From positions 1-64,000 of the forward strand of contig CAUJGJ010000474.1 of assembly GCA_963170055.1 (NCBI GenBank): 64,000 nucleotides of DNA. Reading direction: 5' to 3'. Made by a program: the position numbers and the translations under genes. The stretch is from Halisarca cf. caerulea (Eukaryota; Porifera; Demospongiae; Chondrillida; Halisarcidae). Shown here in pieces: positions 41,401 through 55,010 of the stretch; position 1 is the first letter of the stretch, and each line of letters starts with the position of its first letter. The notes under the pieces are model-generated. The model saw only the letters and a program-made list of their open reading frames with translations. It was not told the DNA's origin and searched no databases.

Positions 41401-43700
41401 TGGATATGCTGGTGCTAATACCAATAATTGGCACTAGCACCACGCACATTCCCAGTGGACACACATGAAGTTTCTTAACTACTGTGGGCGTATTTGCGTA
41501 GTGTTGGATATGCTGGTGCTAATACCAATATTTGGCACTAGCACCACGCACGTTCCCAGTGGACACACATGAAGTTTCTTAATTACTGTGGGTGTTTTTG
41601 TTTAGTGTCGGATATGCTGGTGCTAATACCAATATTTGGCACTAGCACCACGCACTTTCCGAGTTGACACACATGAAGTTTCTGAAGTGCTGTGGTCGTA
41701 TTTGTGTAGTGTTGGATATGCTGGTGCTAATACCAATATTTGGCACTAGCACCACGCACATTCCCAGTGGACACACATGAAGTTTCTTAACTACTGTGGG
41801 CGTATTTGTGTAGTGTTGGATATACTGGTGCTAATACCAATATTTGGCACTAGCACCACGCACATTCCTAGTTGACACACATGAAATTTCATAAGTACTG
41901 TGGGCGTATTTGTGTAGTGTTGGATATGCTGGTGCTAATACCAATATTTGGCACTAGCACCACGCACATTCCCAGTGGACACACATGAAGTTTCTTAACT
42001 ACTGTGGGCGTATTTGTGTAGTGTTGGATATACTGGTGCTAATACCAATATTTGGCACTAGCACCACGCACATTCCTAGTTGACACACATGAAATTTCAT
42101 AAGTACTGTGGGCGTATTTGTGTAGTGTTGGATATGCTGGTGCTAATACCAATATTTGGCACTAGCACCACGCACATTCCCAGTGGACACACATGAAGTT
42201 TCTTAAGTGCTGTGGGCGTATTTGTGTAGTGTTGGATATGCTGGTGCTAATACCAATAATTGGCACTAGCACCACGCACATTCCCAGTGGACACACATGA
42301 AGTTTCTTAACTACTGTGGGCGTATTTGCGTAGTGTTGGATATGCTGGTGCTAATACCAATATTTGGCACTAGCACCACGCACGTTCCCAGTGGACACAC
42401 ATGAAGTTTCTTAACTACTGTGGGTGTTTTTGTTTAGTGTCGGATATGCTGGTGCTAATACCAATATTTGGCACTAGCACCACGCACATTCCGAGTGGAC
42501 ACACATGAAGTTTCTGAAGTGCTGTGGGCGTATTTGTGTAGTGTTGGATATGGTGGTGCTAATACCAATATTTGGCACTAGCACCACGCACATTCCCAGT
42601 GGACACACATGAAGTTTCTTAACTACTGTGGGCGTATTTGTGTAGTGTTGGATATACTGGTGCTAATACCAATATTTGGCACTAGCACCACGCACATTCC
42701 TAGTTGACACACATGAAATTTCATAAGTACTGTGGGCGTATTTGTGTAGTGTTGGATATGCTGGTGCTAATACCAATATTTGGCACTAGCACCACGCACA
42801 TTCCCAGTGGACACACATGAAGTTTCTTAACTACTGTGGGCGTATTTGTGTAGTGTTGGATATACTGGTGCTAATACCAATATTTGGCACTAGCACCACG
42901 CACATTCCTAGTTGACACACATGAAATTTCATAAGTACTGTGGGCGTATTTGTGTAGTGTTGGATATGCTGGTGCTAATACCAATATTTGGCACTAGCAC
43001 CACGCACATTCCCAGTGGACACACATGAAGTTTCTTAAGTGCTGTGGGCGTATTTGTGTAGTGTTGGATATGCTGGTGCTAATACCAATAATTGGCACTA
43101 GCACCACGCACATTCCCAGTGGACACACATGAAGTTTCTTAACTACTGTGGGCGTATTTGCGTAGTGTTGGATATGCTGGTGCTAATACCAATATTTGGC
43201 ACTAGCACCACGCACGTTCCCAGTGGACACACATGAAGTTTCTTAACTACTGTGGGTGTTTTTGTTTAGTGTCGGATATGCTGGTGCTAATACCAATATT
43301 TGGCACTAGCACCACGCACATTCCGAGTGGACACACATGAAGTTTCTGAAGTGCTGTGGGCGTATTTGTGTAGTGTTGGATATGGTGGTGCTAATACCAA
43401 TATTTGGCACTAGCACCACGCACATTCCCAGTGGACACACATGAAGTTTCTTAACTACTGTGGGCGTATTTGTGTAGTGTTGGATATACTGGTGCTAATA
43501 CCAATATTTGGCACTAGCACCACGCACATTCCTAGTTGACACACATGAAATTTCATAAGTACTATGGGCGTATTTGTGTAGTGTTGGATATGCTGGTGCT
43601 AATACCAATATTTGGCACTAGCACCACGCACATTCCCAGTGGACACACATGAAGTTTCTGAAGTGCTGTGGGCGTATTTGTGTAGTGTTGGATATGCTGG
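38450..43700 (+). repeat. Macro-repeat segment X' (copy 2)
   Basis: This second copy of X starts at the poly-T monomer corresponding to 26518. Relative to X it has two fewer monomers between about 39.8 and 41.3 kb and eight more between about 42.2 and 43.4 kb, shown by offset steps of 11,953, 11,745 and 12,577 bp. It ends at the 'aatagtttgcac' monomer (31134/43711). Within aligned parts the match is close, e.g. 'tttcgaactag' and 'gcactttccgag' in both copies. Confidence 0.75.
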
Positions 43701-43858
43701 TGCTAATACCAATAGTTTGCACTAGCACCACGCACATTCCCAGTGGACACACATGAAGTTTCTTAACTATTGTGGGCATATTTGTGTAATGTTGTATATG
43801 CTGGTGCTAATACCAATATTTGGCACTAGCACCATGCACATTCCCAGTGGACACACAT
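42195..43858 (+). repeat. 8-monomer (832-bp) tandem duplication present in X' but not X
   Basis: 'gaagtttcttaagtgctg' at 42195 and 43027, and 'tggtggtgct' at 42551 and 43383, are exactly 832 bp apart. Each pair of marks occurs once in X (near 30470 and 30806). The offset to X rises by 832 bp across this stretch (11,745 to 12,577). One small mark differs between the two copies: the linker after the 'gaaatttcataag' type reads 'tactgtggg' near 42727 and 'tactatggg' near 43559. Confidence 0.8.
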
Positions 43859-46800
43859 GACCTTTCTGAAGTGCTGTGGGCGTATTTGTGTAGTGTTGGA
43901 TATGCTGGTGCTAATACCAATATTTGGCACTAGCACCACGTACATTCCCAGTGGACACTCATGAAGTTTCTTAACTACTGTGGGCGTATTTGTGTAGTGT
44001 TGGATATGCTGGTGCTAATACCAATATTTGGCACTAGCACCACGTACATTCCCAGTGGACATACATGACCTTTCTGAAGTGCTGTGGGCGTATTTGTGTA
44101 GTGTTGGATATGCTGGTGCTAATACCAATATTTGGCACTAGCACCACGTACATTCCCACAGCACACACATAAAGTTTCTGAAGTGCTGTGGGCGTATTTG
44201 TGTAGTGTTGGATATGCTGGTGCTAATACCAATATTTGGCACTAGCACCACGCACATTCCCAGTGGACACACATGAAGTTTCTGAAGTGCTGTGGGCGTA
44301 TTTGTGTAGTGTTGGATATGCTGGTGCTAATACCAATATTTGGCACTAGCACCACGCACGTTCCCAGTGGACACACATGAAGTTTCTGAAGTGCTGTGGG
44401 CGTATTTGTGTAGTGTTGAATATGCTGGTGCTAATACCAATATTTGGCACTAGCACCACGCACATTCCCAGTGGACACACATGAAGTTTCTTAACTATTG
44501 TGGGCATTTTTGTGTAATGTTGGATATGCTGGTGCTAATACCAATATTTGGCACTAGCACCATGCACATTCCCAGTGGACACACATGAAGTTTCTTAACT
44601 ATTGTGGGCATTTTTGTGTAATGTTGGATATGCTGGTGCTAATACCAATATTTGGCACTAGCACCATGCACATTCCCAGTGGACATACATGACCTTTCTG
44701 AAGTGCTGTGGGCGTATTTGTGTAGTGTTGGATATGCTGGTGCTAATACCAATATTTGGCACTAGCACCACGTACATTCCCACTGCACACACATGAAGTT
44801 TCTTAACTACTGTGGGCGTATTTGTGTAGTGTTGGATATGCTGGTGCTAATACCAATATTTGGCACTAGCACCACGCACATTCCCAGTGGACACACATGA
44901 AGTTTCTTAACTACTGTGGGTGTTTTTGTTTAGTGTCGGATATGCTGGTGCTAATACCAATATTTTGCACTAGCACCACGCACATTCCCAGTGGACACAC
45001 ATGAAGTTTCTTAACTACTGTAGGCGTATTTGTGTAATGTTGGATATGCTGGTGCTAGTACCAATATTTGGCACTAGCACCACGCACATTCCCAGTGGAC
45101 ACACATGAAGTTTCTGAAGTGCTGTGGGCGTATTTGTGTAGTGTTGGATATGCTGGTGCTAATACCAATAATTGGAACTAGCACCACGCACATTCTTAGT
45201 GGACACACATGACCTTTCTGAAGTGCTGTGGGCGTATTTGTGTAGTGTTGGATATGCTGGTGCTAATACCAATAATTGGCATAGCACCACGCACATTCCC
45301 AGTGGACACACATGAAGTTTCTTAACTACTGTGGGCGTATTTGCGTAGTGTTGGATATGCTGGTGCTAATACCAATATTTGGCACTAGCACCACGCACGT
45401 TCCCAGTGGACACACATGAAGTTTCTTAACTACTGTGGGTGTTTTTGTTTAGTGTCGGATATGCTGGTGCTAATACCAATATTTGGCACTAGCACCACGC
45501 ACATTCCGAGTTGACACACATGAAGTTTCTGAAGTGCTGTGGGCGTATTTGTGTAGTGTTGGATATGCTGGTGCTAATACCAATATTTGGCACTAGCACC
45601 ACGAACTTCCCAGTGGACACACATGAAGTTTCTTAACTATTGTGGGCATTTTTGTGTAATGTTGGATATGCTGGTGCTAATACCAATATTTGGCACTAGC
45701 ACCACGCACATTCCCAGTGGACACACATAAAGTTTCTGAAGTGCTGTGGGCGTATTTGTGTAGTGTTGGATATGCTGGTGCTAATACCAATATTTGGCAC
45801 TAGCACCACGCACGTTCCCAGTGGACACACATTAAGTTTCTTAACTACTGAGGGTGTTTTTGTTTAGTGTCGGATATGCTGGTGCTAATACCAATATTTG
45901 GCACTAGCACCACGCACATTCCGAGTTGACACACATGAAGTTTCTGAAGTGATGTGGGCGTATTTGTGTAGTGTTGGATATGCTGGTGCTAATACCAATA
46001 TTTGGCACTAGCACCACGCACATTCCCAGTGGACACACATGAAGTTTCTTAACTATTGTGGGCATTTTTGTGTAATGTTGGATATGCTGGTGCTAATACC
46101 AATATTTGGCACTAGCACCATGCACATTCCCAGTGGACACACATGACCTTTCTGAAGTGCTGTGGGCGTATTTGTGTAGTGTTGGATATGCTGGTGCTAA
46201 TACAAATATTTGGCACTAGCACCACGCACATTCCCAGTGGACACACATGAAGTTTCTGAAGTGCTGTGGGCGTATTTGTGTAGTGTTGGATATGCTGGTG
46301 CTAATACCAATATTTGGCACTAGCACCACGTACATTCCCAGTGGATATACATGACCTTTCTGAAGTGCTGTGGGCGTATTTGTGTAGTGTTGGATATGCT
46401 GGTGCTAATACCAATATTTGGCACTAGCACCACGTACATTCCCACTGCACACACATATAGTTTCTGAAGTGCTGTAGGCGTATTTGTGTAGTGTTGGATA
46501 TGCTAGTGCTAATACCAATATTTGGCACTAGCACCACGCACATTCCCAGTGGACACACATGAAGTTTCTTAACTACTGTGGGCGTATTTGTGTAGTGTTG
46601 GATATGCTGGTGCTAATACCAATATTTGGCACTAGCACCACGCACGTTGCCAGTGGACACACATGAAGTTTCTTAACTACTGTGGGTGTTTTTGTTTAGT
46701 GTCGGATATGCTGGTGCTAATACCAATATTTGGCACTAGCACCACGCACATTCCCAGTGGACACACATGAAGTTTCTTAACTACTGTAGGCGTATTTGTG

Positions 46801-46900
46801 TAATGTTGGATATGCTGGTGCTAGTACCAATATTTGGCACTAGAACAACGCACATTCCTAGTGGACACACATGAAGTTTCTGAAGTGCTGCGGGCGTATT
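43700..46900 (+). repeat. Partial macro-repeat segment Y'
   Basis: This segment aligns to Y at 12,785 bp (31261/44046, 31698/44483) and, after losing one monomer at about 44.79 kb, at 12,681 bp (34206/46887). It also has two monomers near 43.75-43.95 kb that Y lacks. At the loss point a hybrid linker reads 'cactgcacacacatgaag' (44781), fusing the 'cactgcac' and 'catgaag' types. The segment stops after the 'gctgcgggcg' monomer at 46887. There Y and Y'' continue with 'aataattggaactag', while Y' turns to 'cacgtacattcccagtgg', a rearrangement junction. Confidence 0.75.
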
Positions 46901-47386
46901 TGTGTAGTGTTGGATATGCTGGTGCTAATACCAATATTTGGCACTAGCACCACGTACATTCCCAGTGGACACTCATGAAGTTTCTTAACTACTGTGGGCG
47001 TATTTGTGTAGTGTTGGATATGCTGGTGCTAATACCAATATTTGGCACTAGCACCACGTACATTCCCAGTGGACATACATGACCTTTCTGAAGTGCTGTG
47101 GGCGTATTTGTGTAGTGTTGGATATGCTGGTGCTAATACCAATATTTGGCACTAGCACCACGCACATTCCCAGTGGACACACATGAAGTTTCTTAACTAT
47201 TGTGGGCATATTTGTGTAATGTTGTATATGCTGGTGCTAATACCAATATTTGGCACTAGCACCATGCACATTCCCAGTGGACACACATGACCTTTCTGAA
47301 GTGCTGTGGGCGTATTTGTGTAGTGTTGGATATGCTGGTGCTAATACCAATATTTGGCACTAGCACCACGTACATTCCCAGTGGAC
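46900..47386 (+). repeat. Junction block of ~4 monomers between Y' and Y''
   Basis: The stretch after the Y' break repeats the monomers seen at about 43.93-44.10 kb and 43.75-43.93 kb. The 'tacattcccagtggacactc' mark at 43941 recurs at 46955 (3,014 bp) and at 47371 (3,430 bp); these two are 416 bp, four monomers, apart. This is the expected scar of unequal exchange that rejoined the array out of register. Confidence 0.65.
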
Positions 47387-50300
47387 ACTCATGAAGTTTC
47401 TTAACTACTGTGGGCGTATTTGTGTAGTGTTGGATATGCTGGTGCTAATACCAATATTTGGCACTAGCACCACGTACATTCCCAGTGGACATACATGACC
47501 TTTCTGAAGTGCTGTGGGCGTATTTGTGTAGTGTTGGATATGCTGGTGCTAATACCAATATTTGGCACTAGCACCACGTACATTCCCACAGCACACACAT
47601 AAAGTTTCTGAAGTGCTGTGGGCGTATTTGTGTAGTGTTGGATATGCTGGTGCTAATACCAATATTTGAAACTAGCACCACGCACATTCCCAGTGGACAC
47701 ACATGAAGTTTCTGAAGTGCTGTGGGCGTATTTGTGTAGTGTTGGATATGCTGGTGCTAATACCAATATTTGGCACTAGCACCACGCACGTTCCCAGTGG
47801 ACACACATGAAGTTTCTGAAGTGCTGTGGGCGTATTTGTGTAGTGTTGAATATGCTGGTGCTAATACCAATATTTGGCACTAGCACCACGCACATTCCCA
47901 GTGGACACACATGAAGTTTCTTAACTATTGTGGGCATTTTTGTGTAATGTTTGATATGCTGGTGCTAATACCAATATTTGGCACTAGCACCATGCACATT
48001 CCCAGTGGACACACATGAAGTTTCTTAACTATTGTGGGCATTTTTGTGTAATGTTGGATATGCTGGTGCTAATACCAATATTTGGCACTAGCACCATGCA
48101 CATTCCCAGTGGACATACATGACCTTTCTGAAGTGCTGTGGGCGTATTTGTGTAGTGTTGGATATGCTGGTGCTAATACCAATATTTGGCACTAGCACCA
48201 CGTACATTCCCACTGCACACACATAAAGTTTCTGAAGTGCTGTGGGCGTATTTGTGTAGTGTTGGATATGCTAGTGCTAATACCAATATTTGGCACTAGC
48301 ACCACGCACATTCCCAGTGGACACACATGAAGTTTCTTAACTACTGTGGGCGTATTTGTGTAGTGTTGGATATGCTGGTGCTAATACCAATATTTGGCAC
48401 TAGCACCACGCACATTCCCAGTGGACACACATGAAGTTTCTTAACTACTGTGGGTGTTTTTGTTTAGTGTCGGATATGCTGGTGCTAATACCAATATTTG
48501 GCACTAGCACCACGCACATTCCCAGTGGACACACATGAAGTTTCTTAACTACTGTAGGCGTATTTGTGTAATGTTGGATATGCTGGTGCTAGTACCAATA
48601 TTTGGCACTAGCACCACGCACATTCCCAGTGGACACACATGAAGTTTCTGAAGTGCTGTGGGCGTATTTGTGTAGTGTTGGATATGCTGGTGCTAATACC
48701 AATAATTGGAACTAGCACCACGCACATTCTTAGTGGACACACATGACCTTTCTGAAGTGCTGTGGGCGTATTTGTGTAGTGTTGGATATGCTGGTGCTAA
48801 TACCAATAATTGGCATAGCACCACGCACATTCCCAGTGGACACACATGAAGTTTCTTAACTACTGTGGGCGTATTTGCGTAGTGTTGGATATGCTGGTGC
48901 TAATACCAATATTTGGCACTAGCACCACGCACGTTCCCAGTGGACACACATGAAGTTTCTTAACTACTGTGGGTGTTTTTGTTTAGTGTCGGATATGCTG
49001 GTGCTAATACCAATATTTGGCACTAGCACCACGCACATTCCGAGTTGACACACATGAAGTTTCTGAAGTGCTGTGGGCGTATTTGTGTAGTGTTGGATAT
49101 GCTGGTGCTAATACCAATATTTGGCACTAGCACCACGAACTTCCCAGTGGACACACATGAAGTTTCTTAACTATTGTGGGCATTTTTGTGTAATGTTGGA
49201 TATGCTGGTGCTAATACCAATATTTGGCACTAGCACCACGCACATTCCCAGTGGACACACATAAAGTTTCTGAAGTGCTGTGGGCGTATTTGTGTAGTGT
49301 TGGATATGCTGGTGCTAATACCAATATTTGGCACTAGCACCACGCACGTTCCCAGTGGACACACATTAAGTTTCTTAACTACTGAGGGTGTTTTTGTTTA
49401 GTGTCGGATATGCTGGTGCTAATACCAATATTTGGCACTAGCACCACGCACATTCCGAGTTGACACACATGAAGTTTCTGAAGTGATGTGGGCGTATTTG
49501 TGTAGTGTTGGATATGCTGGTGCTAATACCAATATTTGGCACTAGCACCACGCACATTCCCAGTGGACACACATGAAGTTTCTTAACTATTGTGGGCATT
49601 TTTGTGTAATGTTGGATATGCTGGTGCTAATACCAATATTTGGCACTAGCACCATGCACATTCCCAGTGGACACACATGACCTTTCTGAAGTGCTGTGGG
49701 CGTATTTGTGTAGTGTTGGATATGCTGGTGCTAATACAAATATTTGGCACTAGCACCACGCACATTCCCAGTGGACACACATGAAGTTTCTGAAGTGCTG
49801 TGGGCGTATTTGTGTAGTGTTGGATATGCTGGTGCTAATACCAATATTTGGCACTAGCACCACGTACATTCCCAGTGGATATACATGACCTTTCTGAAGT
49901 GCTGTGGGCGTATTTGTGTAGTGTTGGATATGCTGGTGCTAATACCAATATTTGGCACTAGCACCACGTACATTCCCACTGCACACACATATAGTTTCTG
50001 AAGTGCTGTAGGCGTATTTGTGTAGTGTTGGATATGCTAGTGCTAATACCAATATTTGGCACTAGCACCACGCACATTCCCAGTGGACACACATGAAGTT
50101 TCTTAACTACTGTGGGCGTATTTGTGTAGTGTTGGATATGCTGGTGCTAATACCAATATTTGGCACTAGCACCACGCACGTTGCCAGTGGACACACATGA
50201 AGTTTCTTAACTACTGTGGGTGTTTTTGTTTAGTGTCGGATATGCTGGTGCTAATACCAATATTTGGCACTAGCACCACGCACATTCCCAGTGGACACAC

Positions 50301-53300
50301 ATGAAGTTTCTTAACTACTGTAGGCGTATTTGTGTAATGTTGGATATGCTGGTGCTAGTACCAATATTTGGCACTAGAACAACGCACATTCCTAGTGGAC
50401 ACACATGAAGTTTCTGAAGTGCTGCGGGCGTATTTGTGTAGTGTTGGATATGCTGGTGCTAATACCAATAATTGGAACTAGCACCACGCACATTCTTAGT
50501 GGACACACATGACCTTTCTGAAGTGCTGTGGGCGTATTTGTGTAGTGTTGGATATGCTGGTGCTAATACCAATAATTGGCACTAGCACCACGCACATTCC
50601 CAGTGGACACACATGAAGTTTCTTAACTACTGTGGGCGTATTTGCGTAGTGTTGGATATGCTGGTGCTAATACCAATATTTGTCACTAGCACCACGCACG
50701 TTCCCAGTGGACACACATGAAGTTTCTTAACTACTGTGGGTGTTTTTTTTTAGTGTCGGATATGCTGGTGCTAATACCAATGTTTGGCACTAGCACCACG
50801 CACATTCCGAGTTGACACACATGAAGTTTCTTAACTACTGTGGGTGTTTTTTTTAGTGTCGGATATGCTGGTGCTAATACCAATATTTGGCACTAGCACC
50901 ACGCACATTCCCAGTGGACACACATGAAGTTTCTTAACTACTGTAGGCGTATTTGTGTAATGTTGGATATGCTGGTGCTAGTACCAATATTTTGCACTAG
51001 CACCACGCACATTCCCAGTGGACACACATGAAGTTTCTGAAGTGCTGTGGGCGTATTTGTGTAGTGTTGGATATGCTGGTGCTAATACCAATAATTGGAA
51101 CTAGCACCACGCACATTCTTAGTGGACACACATGACCTTTCTGAAGTGCTGTGGGCGTATTTGTGTAGTGTTGGATATGCTGGTGCTAATACCAATAATT
51201 GGCACTAGCACCACGCACATTCCCAGTGGACACACATGAAGTTTCTTAACTACTGTGGGCGTATTTGCGTAGTGTTGGATATGCTGGTGCTAATACCAAT
51301 ATTTGGCACTAGCACCACGCACGTTCCCAGTGGACCCACATGAAGTTTCTTAACTACTGTGGGTGTTTTTGTTTAGTGTCGGATATGCTGGTGCTAATAC
51401 CAATATTTGGCACTAGCACCACGCACATTCCGAGTGGACACACATGAAGTTTCTGAAGTGCTGTGGGCGTATTTGTGTAGTGTTGGATATGCTGGTGCTA
51501 ATACCAATATTTGGCACTAGCACCACGCACATTCCCAGTGGACACACATGAAGTTTCTTAACTACTGTGGGCGTATTTGTGTAGTGTTGGATATGCTGGT
51601 GCTAATACCAATATTTGGCACTAGCACCACGCACATTCCCAGTGGACACACATGAAGTTTCTGAAGTGCTGTGGGCGTATTTGTGTAGTGTTGGATATGC
51701 TGGTGCTAATACCAATAGTTGGCACTAGCACCACGCACATTCCCAGTGGACACACATGAAATTTCTTAACTATTGTGGGCATATTTGTGTAATGTGGATA
51801 TGGTGGTGCTAATACCAGTATTTGGCACTAGCACCATGCACATTCCCAGTGGACACACATGACCTTTCTGAAGTGCTGTGGGCGTATTTGTGTAGTGTTG
51901 GATATGCTGGTGCTAATACCAATATTTGGCACTAGCACCACGTACATTCCCAGTGGACACTCATGAAGTTTCTTAACTACTGTGGGCGTATTTGTGTAGT
52001 GTTGGATATGCTGGTGCTAATACCAATATTTGGCACTAGCACCACGTACATTCCCAGTGGACACTCATGAAGTTTCTTAACTACTGTGGGCGTATTTGTG
52101 TAGTGTTGGATATGCTGGTGCTAATACCAATATTTGGCACTAGCACCACGCACATTCCCAGTGGACACACATGAAGTTTCTGAAGTGCTGTGGGCGTATT
52201 TGTGTAGTGTTGGATATGCTGGTGCTAATACCAATAGTTGGCACTAGCACCACGCACATTCCCAGTGGACACACATGAAATTTCTAAACTATTGTGGGCA
52301 TATTTGTGTAATGTTGGATATGGTGGTGCTAATACCAGTATTTGGCACTAGCACCATGCACATTCCCAGTGGACACACATGACCTTTCTGAAGTGCTGTG
52401 GGCGTATTTGTGTAGTGTTGGATATGCTGGTGCTAATACCAATATTTGGCACTAGCACCACGTACATTCCCAGTGGACACTCATGAAGTTTCTTAACTAC
52501 TGTGGGCGTATTTGTGTAGTGTTGGATATGCTGGTGCTAATACCAATATTTGGCACTAGCACCACGTACATTCCCAGTGGACACTCATGAAGTTTCTTAA
52601 CTACTGTGGGCGTATTTGTGTAGTGTTGGATATGCTGGTGCTAATACCAATATTTGGCACTAGCACCACGTACATTCCCAGTGGACATACATGACCTTTC
52701 TGAAGTGCTGTGGGCGTATTTGTGTAGTGTTGGATATGCTGGTGCTAATACCAATATTTGGCACTAGCACCACGTACATTCCCACAGCACACACATAAAG
52801 TTTCTTAAGTGCTGTGGGCGTATTTGTGTAGTGTTGGATATGCTGGTGCTAATACCAATATTTGGCACTAGCACCACGCACATTCCCAGTGGACACACAT
52901 GAAGTTTCTGAAGTGCTGTGGGCGTATTTGTGTAGTGTTGGATATGCTGGTGCTAATACCAATATTTGGCACTAGCACCACGCACATTCCCAGTGGACAC
53001 ACATGAAGTTTCTGAAGTGCTGTGGGCGTATTTGTGTAGTGTTGAATATGCTGGTGCTAATACCAATATTTGGCACTAGCACCACGCACATTCCCAGTGG
53101 ACACACATGACCTTTCTGAAGTGCTGTGGGCATTTTTGTGTAATGTTGGATATGCTGGTGCTAATACCAATATTTGGCACTAGCACCATGCACATTCCCA
53201 GTGGACACACATGACCTTTCTGAAGTGCTGTGGGCGTATTTGTGTAGTGTTGGATATGCTGGTGCTAATACCAATATTTGGCACTAGCACCACGCACATT

Positions 53301-55010
53301 CCCAGTGGACACACATGAAGTTTCTGAAGTGCTGTGGGCGTATTTGTGTAGTGTTGGATATGCTGGTGCTAATACCAATATTTGGCACTAGCACCACGCA
53401 CATTCCCAGTGGACACACATGAAGTTTCTGAAGTGCTGTGGGCGTATTTGTGTAGTGTTGGATATGCTGGTGCTAATACCAATATTTGGCACTAGCACCA
53501 CGTACATTCCCAGTGGACATACATGACCATTCTGAAGTGCTGTGGGCGTATTTGTGTAGTGTTGGATATGCTGGTGCTAATACCAATATTTGGCACTAGC
53601 ACCACGCACGTTCCCAGTGGAAACACATGAAGTTTCTTAACTACTGTGGGTGTTTTTTTTAGTGTCGGATATGCTGGTGCTAATACCAATATTTGGCACT
53701 AGCACCACGCACATTCCCAGTGGACACATATGAAGTTTCTTAACTACTGTAGGCGTATTTGTGTAATGTTGGATATGCTGGTGCTAGTACCAATATTTGG
53801 CACTAGCACCACGCACATTCCCAGTGGACACGCATGAAGTTTCTGAAGTGCTGTGGGCGTATTTGTGTAGTGTTGGATATGCTGGTGCTAATACCAATAA
53901 TTGGAACTAGCACCACGCACATTCTTAGTGGACACACATGACCTTTCTGAAGTGCTGTGGGCGTATTTGTGTTGTGTTGGATATGCTGGTGCTAATACCA
54001 ATATTTGGCACTAGCACCACGCACATTCCCAGTGGACACACATGAAGTTTCTGAAGTGCTGTGGGCGTATTTGTGTAGTGTTGGATATGCTGGTGCTAAT
54101 ACCAATATTTGGCACTAGCACCACGCACATTCCCAGTGGACACCCATGAAGTTTCTGAAGTGCTGTGGGCGTATTTGTGTAGTGTTGAATATGCTGGTGC
54201 TAATACCAATAGTTGGCACTAGCACCACGCACATTCCCAGTGGACACACATTAAGTTTCTGAAGTGCTGTGGGCGTATTTGTGTAGTGTTGGATATGCTG
54301 GTGCTAATACCAATATTTGGCACTAGCACCACGTACATTCCCAGTGGACATACATGACCTTTCTGAAGTGCTGTGGGCGTATTTGTGTAGTGTTGGATAT
54401 GCTGGTGCTAATACCAATATTTGGCACTAGCACCACGTACATTCCCACTGCACACACATAAAGTTTCTGAAGTGCTGTGGGCGTATTTGTGTAGTGTTGG
54501 ATATGCTAGTGCTAATACCAATATTTGGCACTAGCACCACGCACATTCCCAGTGGACACACATGAAGTTTCTTAACTACTGTGGGCGTATTTGTGTAGTG
54601 TTGGATATGCTGGTGCTAATACCAATATTTGGCACTAGCACCACGCACGTTCCCAGTGGACACACATGAAGTTTCTTAACTACTGTGGGTGTTTTTTTTA
54701 GTGTCGGATATGCTGGTGCTAATACCAATATTTGGCACTAGCACCACGCACATTCCCAGTGGACACACATGAAGTTTCTTAACTACTGTAGGCGTATTTG
54801 TGTAATGTTGGATATGCCGGTGCTAGTACCAATATTTGGCACTAGCACCACGCACATTCCCAGTGGACACACATGAAGTTTCTTAAGTGCTGTGGGCGTA
54901 TTTGTGTAGTGTTGGATATGCTGGTGCTAATACCAATAATTGGAACTAGCACCACGCACATTCTTAGTGGACACACATGACCTTTCTGAAGTGCTGTGGG
55001 CGTATTTGTG
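47386..55010 (+). repeat. Macro-repeat segment Y'' (full-length second copy of Y)
   Basis: About 7.6 kb (73 monomers) keeps an unbroken 16,215-bp offset from Y, through every small indel that Y carries: 'ggcatagc' (about 48814), 'cgaacttccc' (about 49135), the poly-T monomers (about 50742, 50836, 53648, 54686) and 'accattctg' (53527). Private differences include 'gtttgat' near 47950 and 'tttgtcac' near 50682. The match ends soon after 54970, where Y'' enters the 312-bp duplication. Confidence 0.8.
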
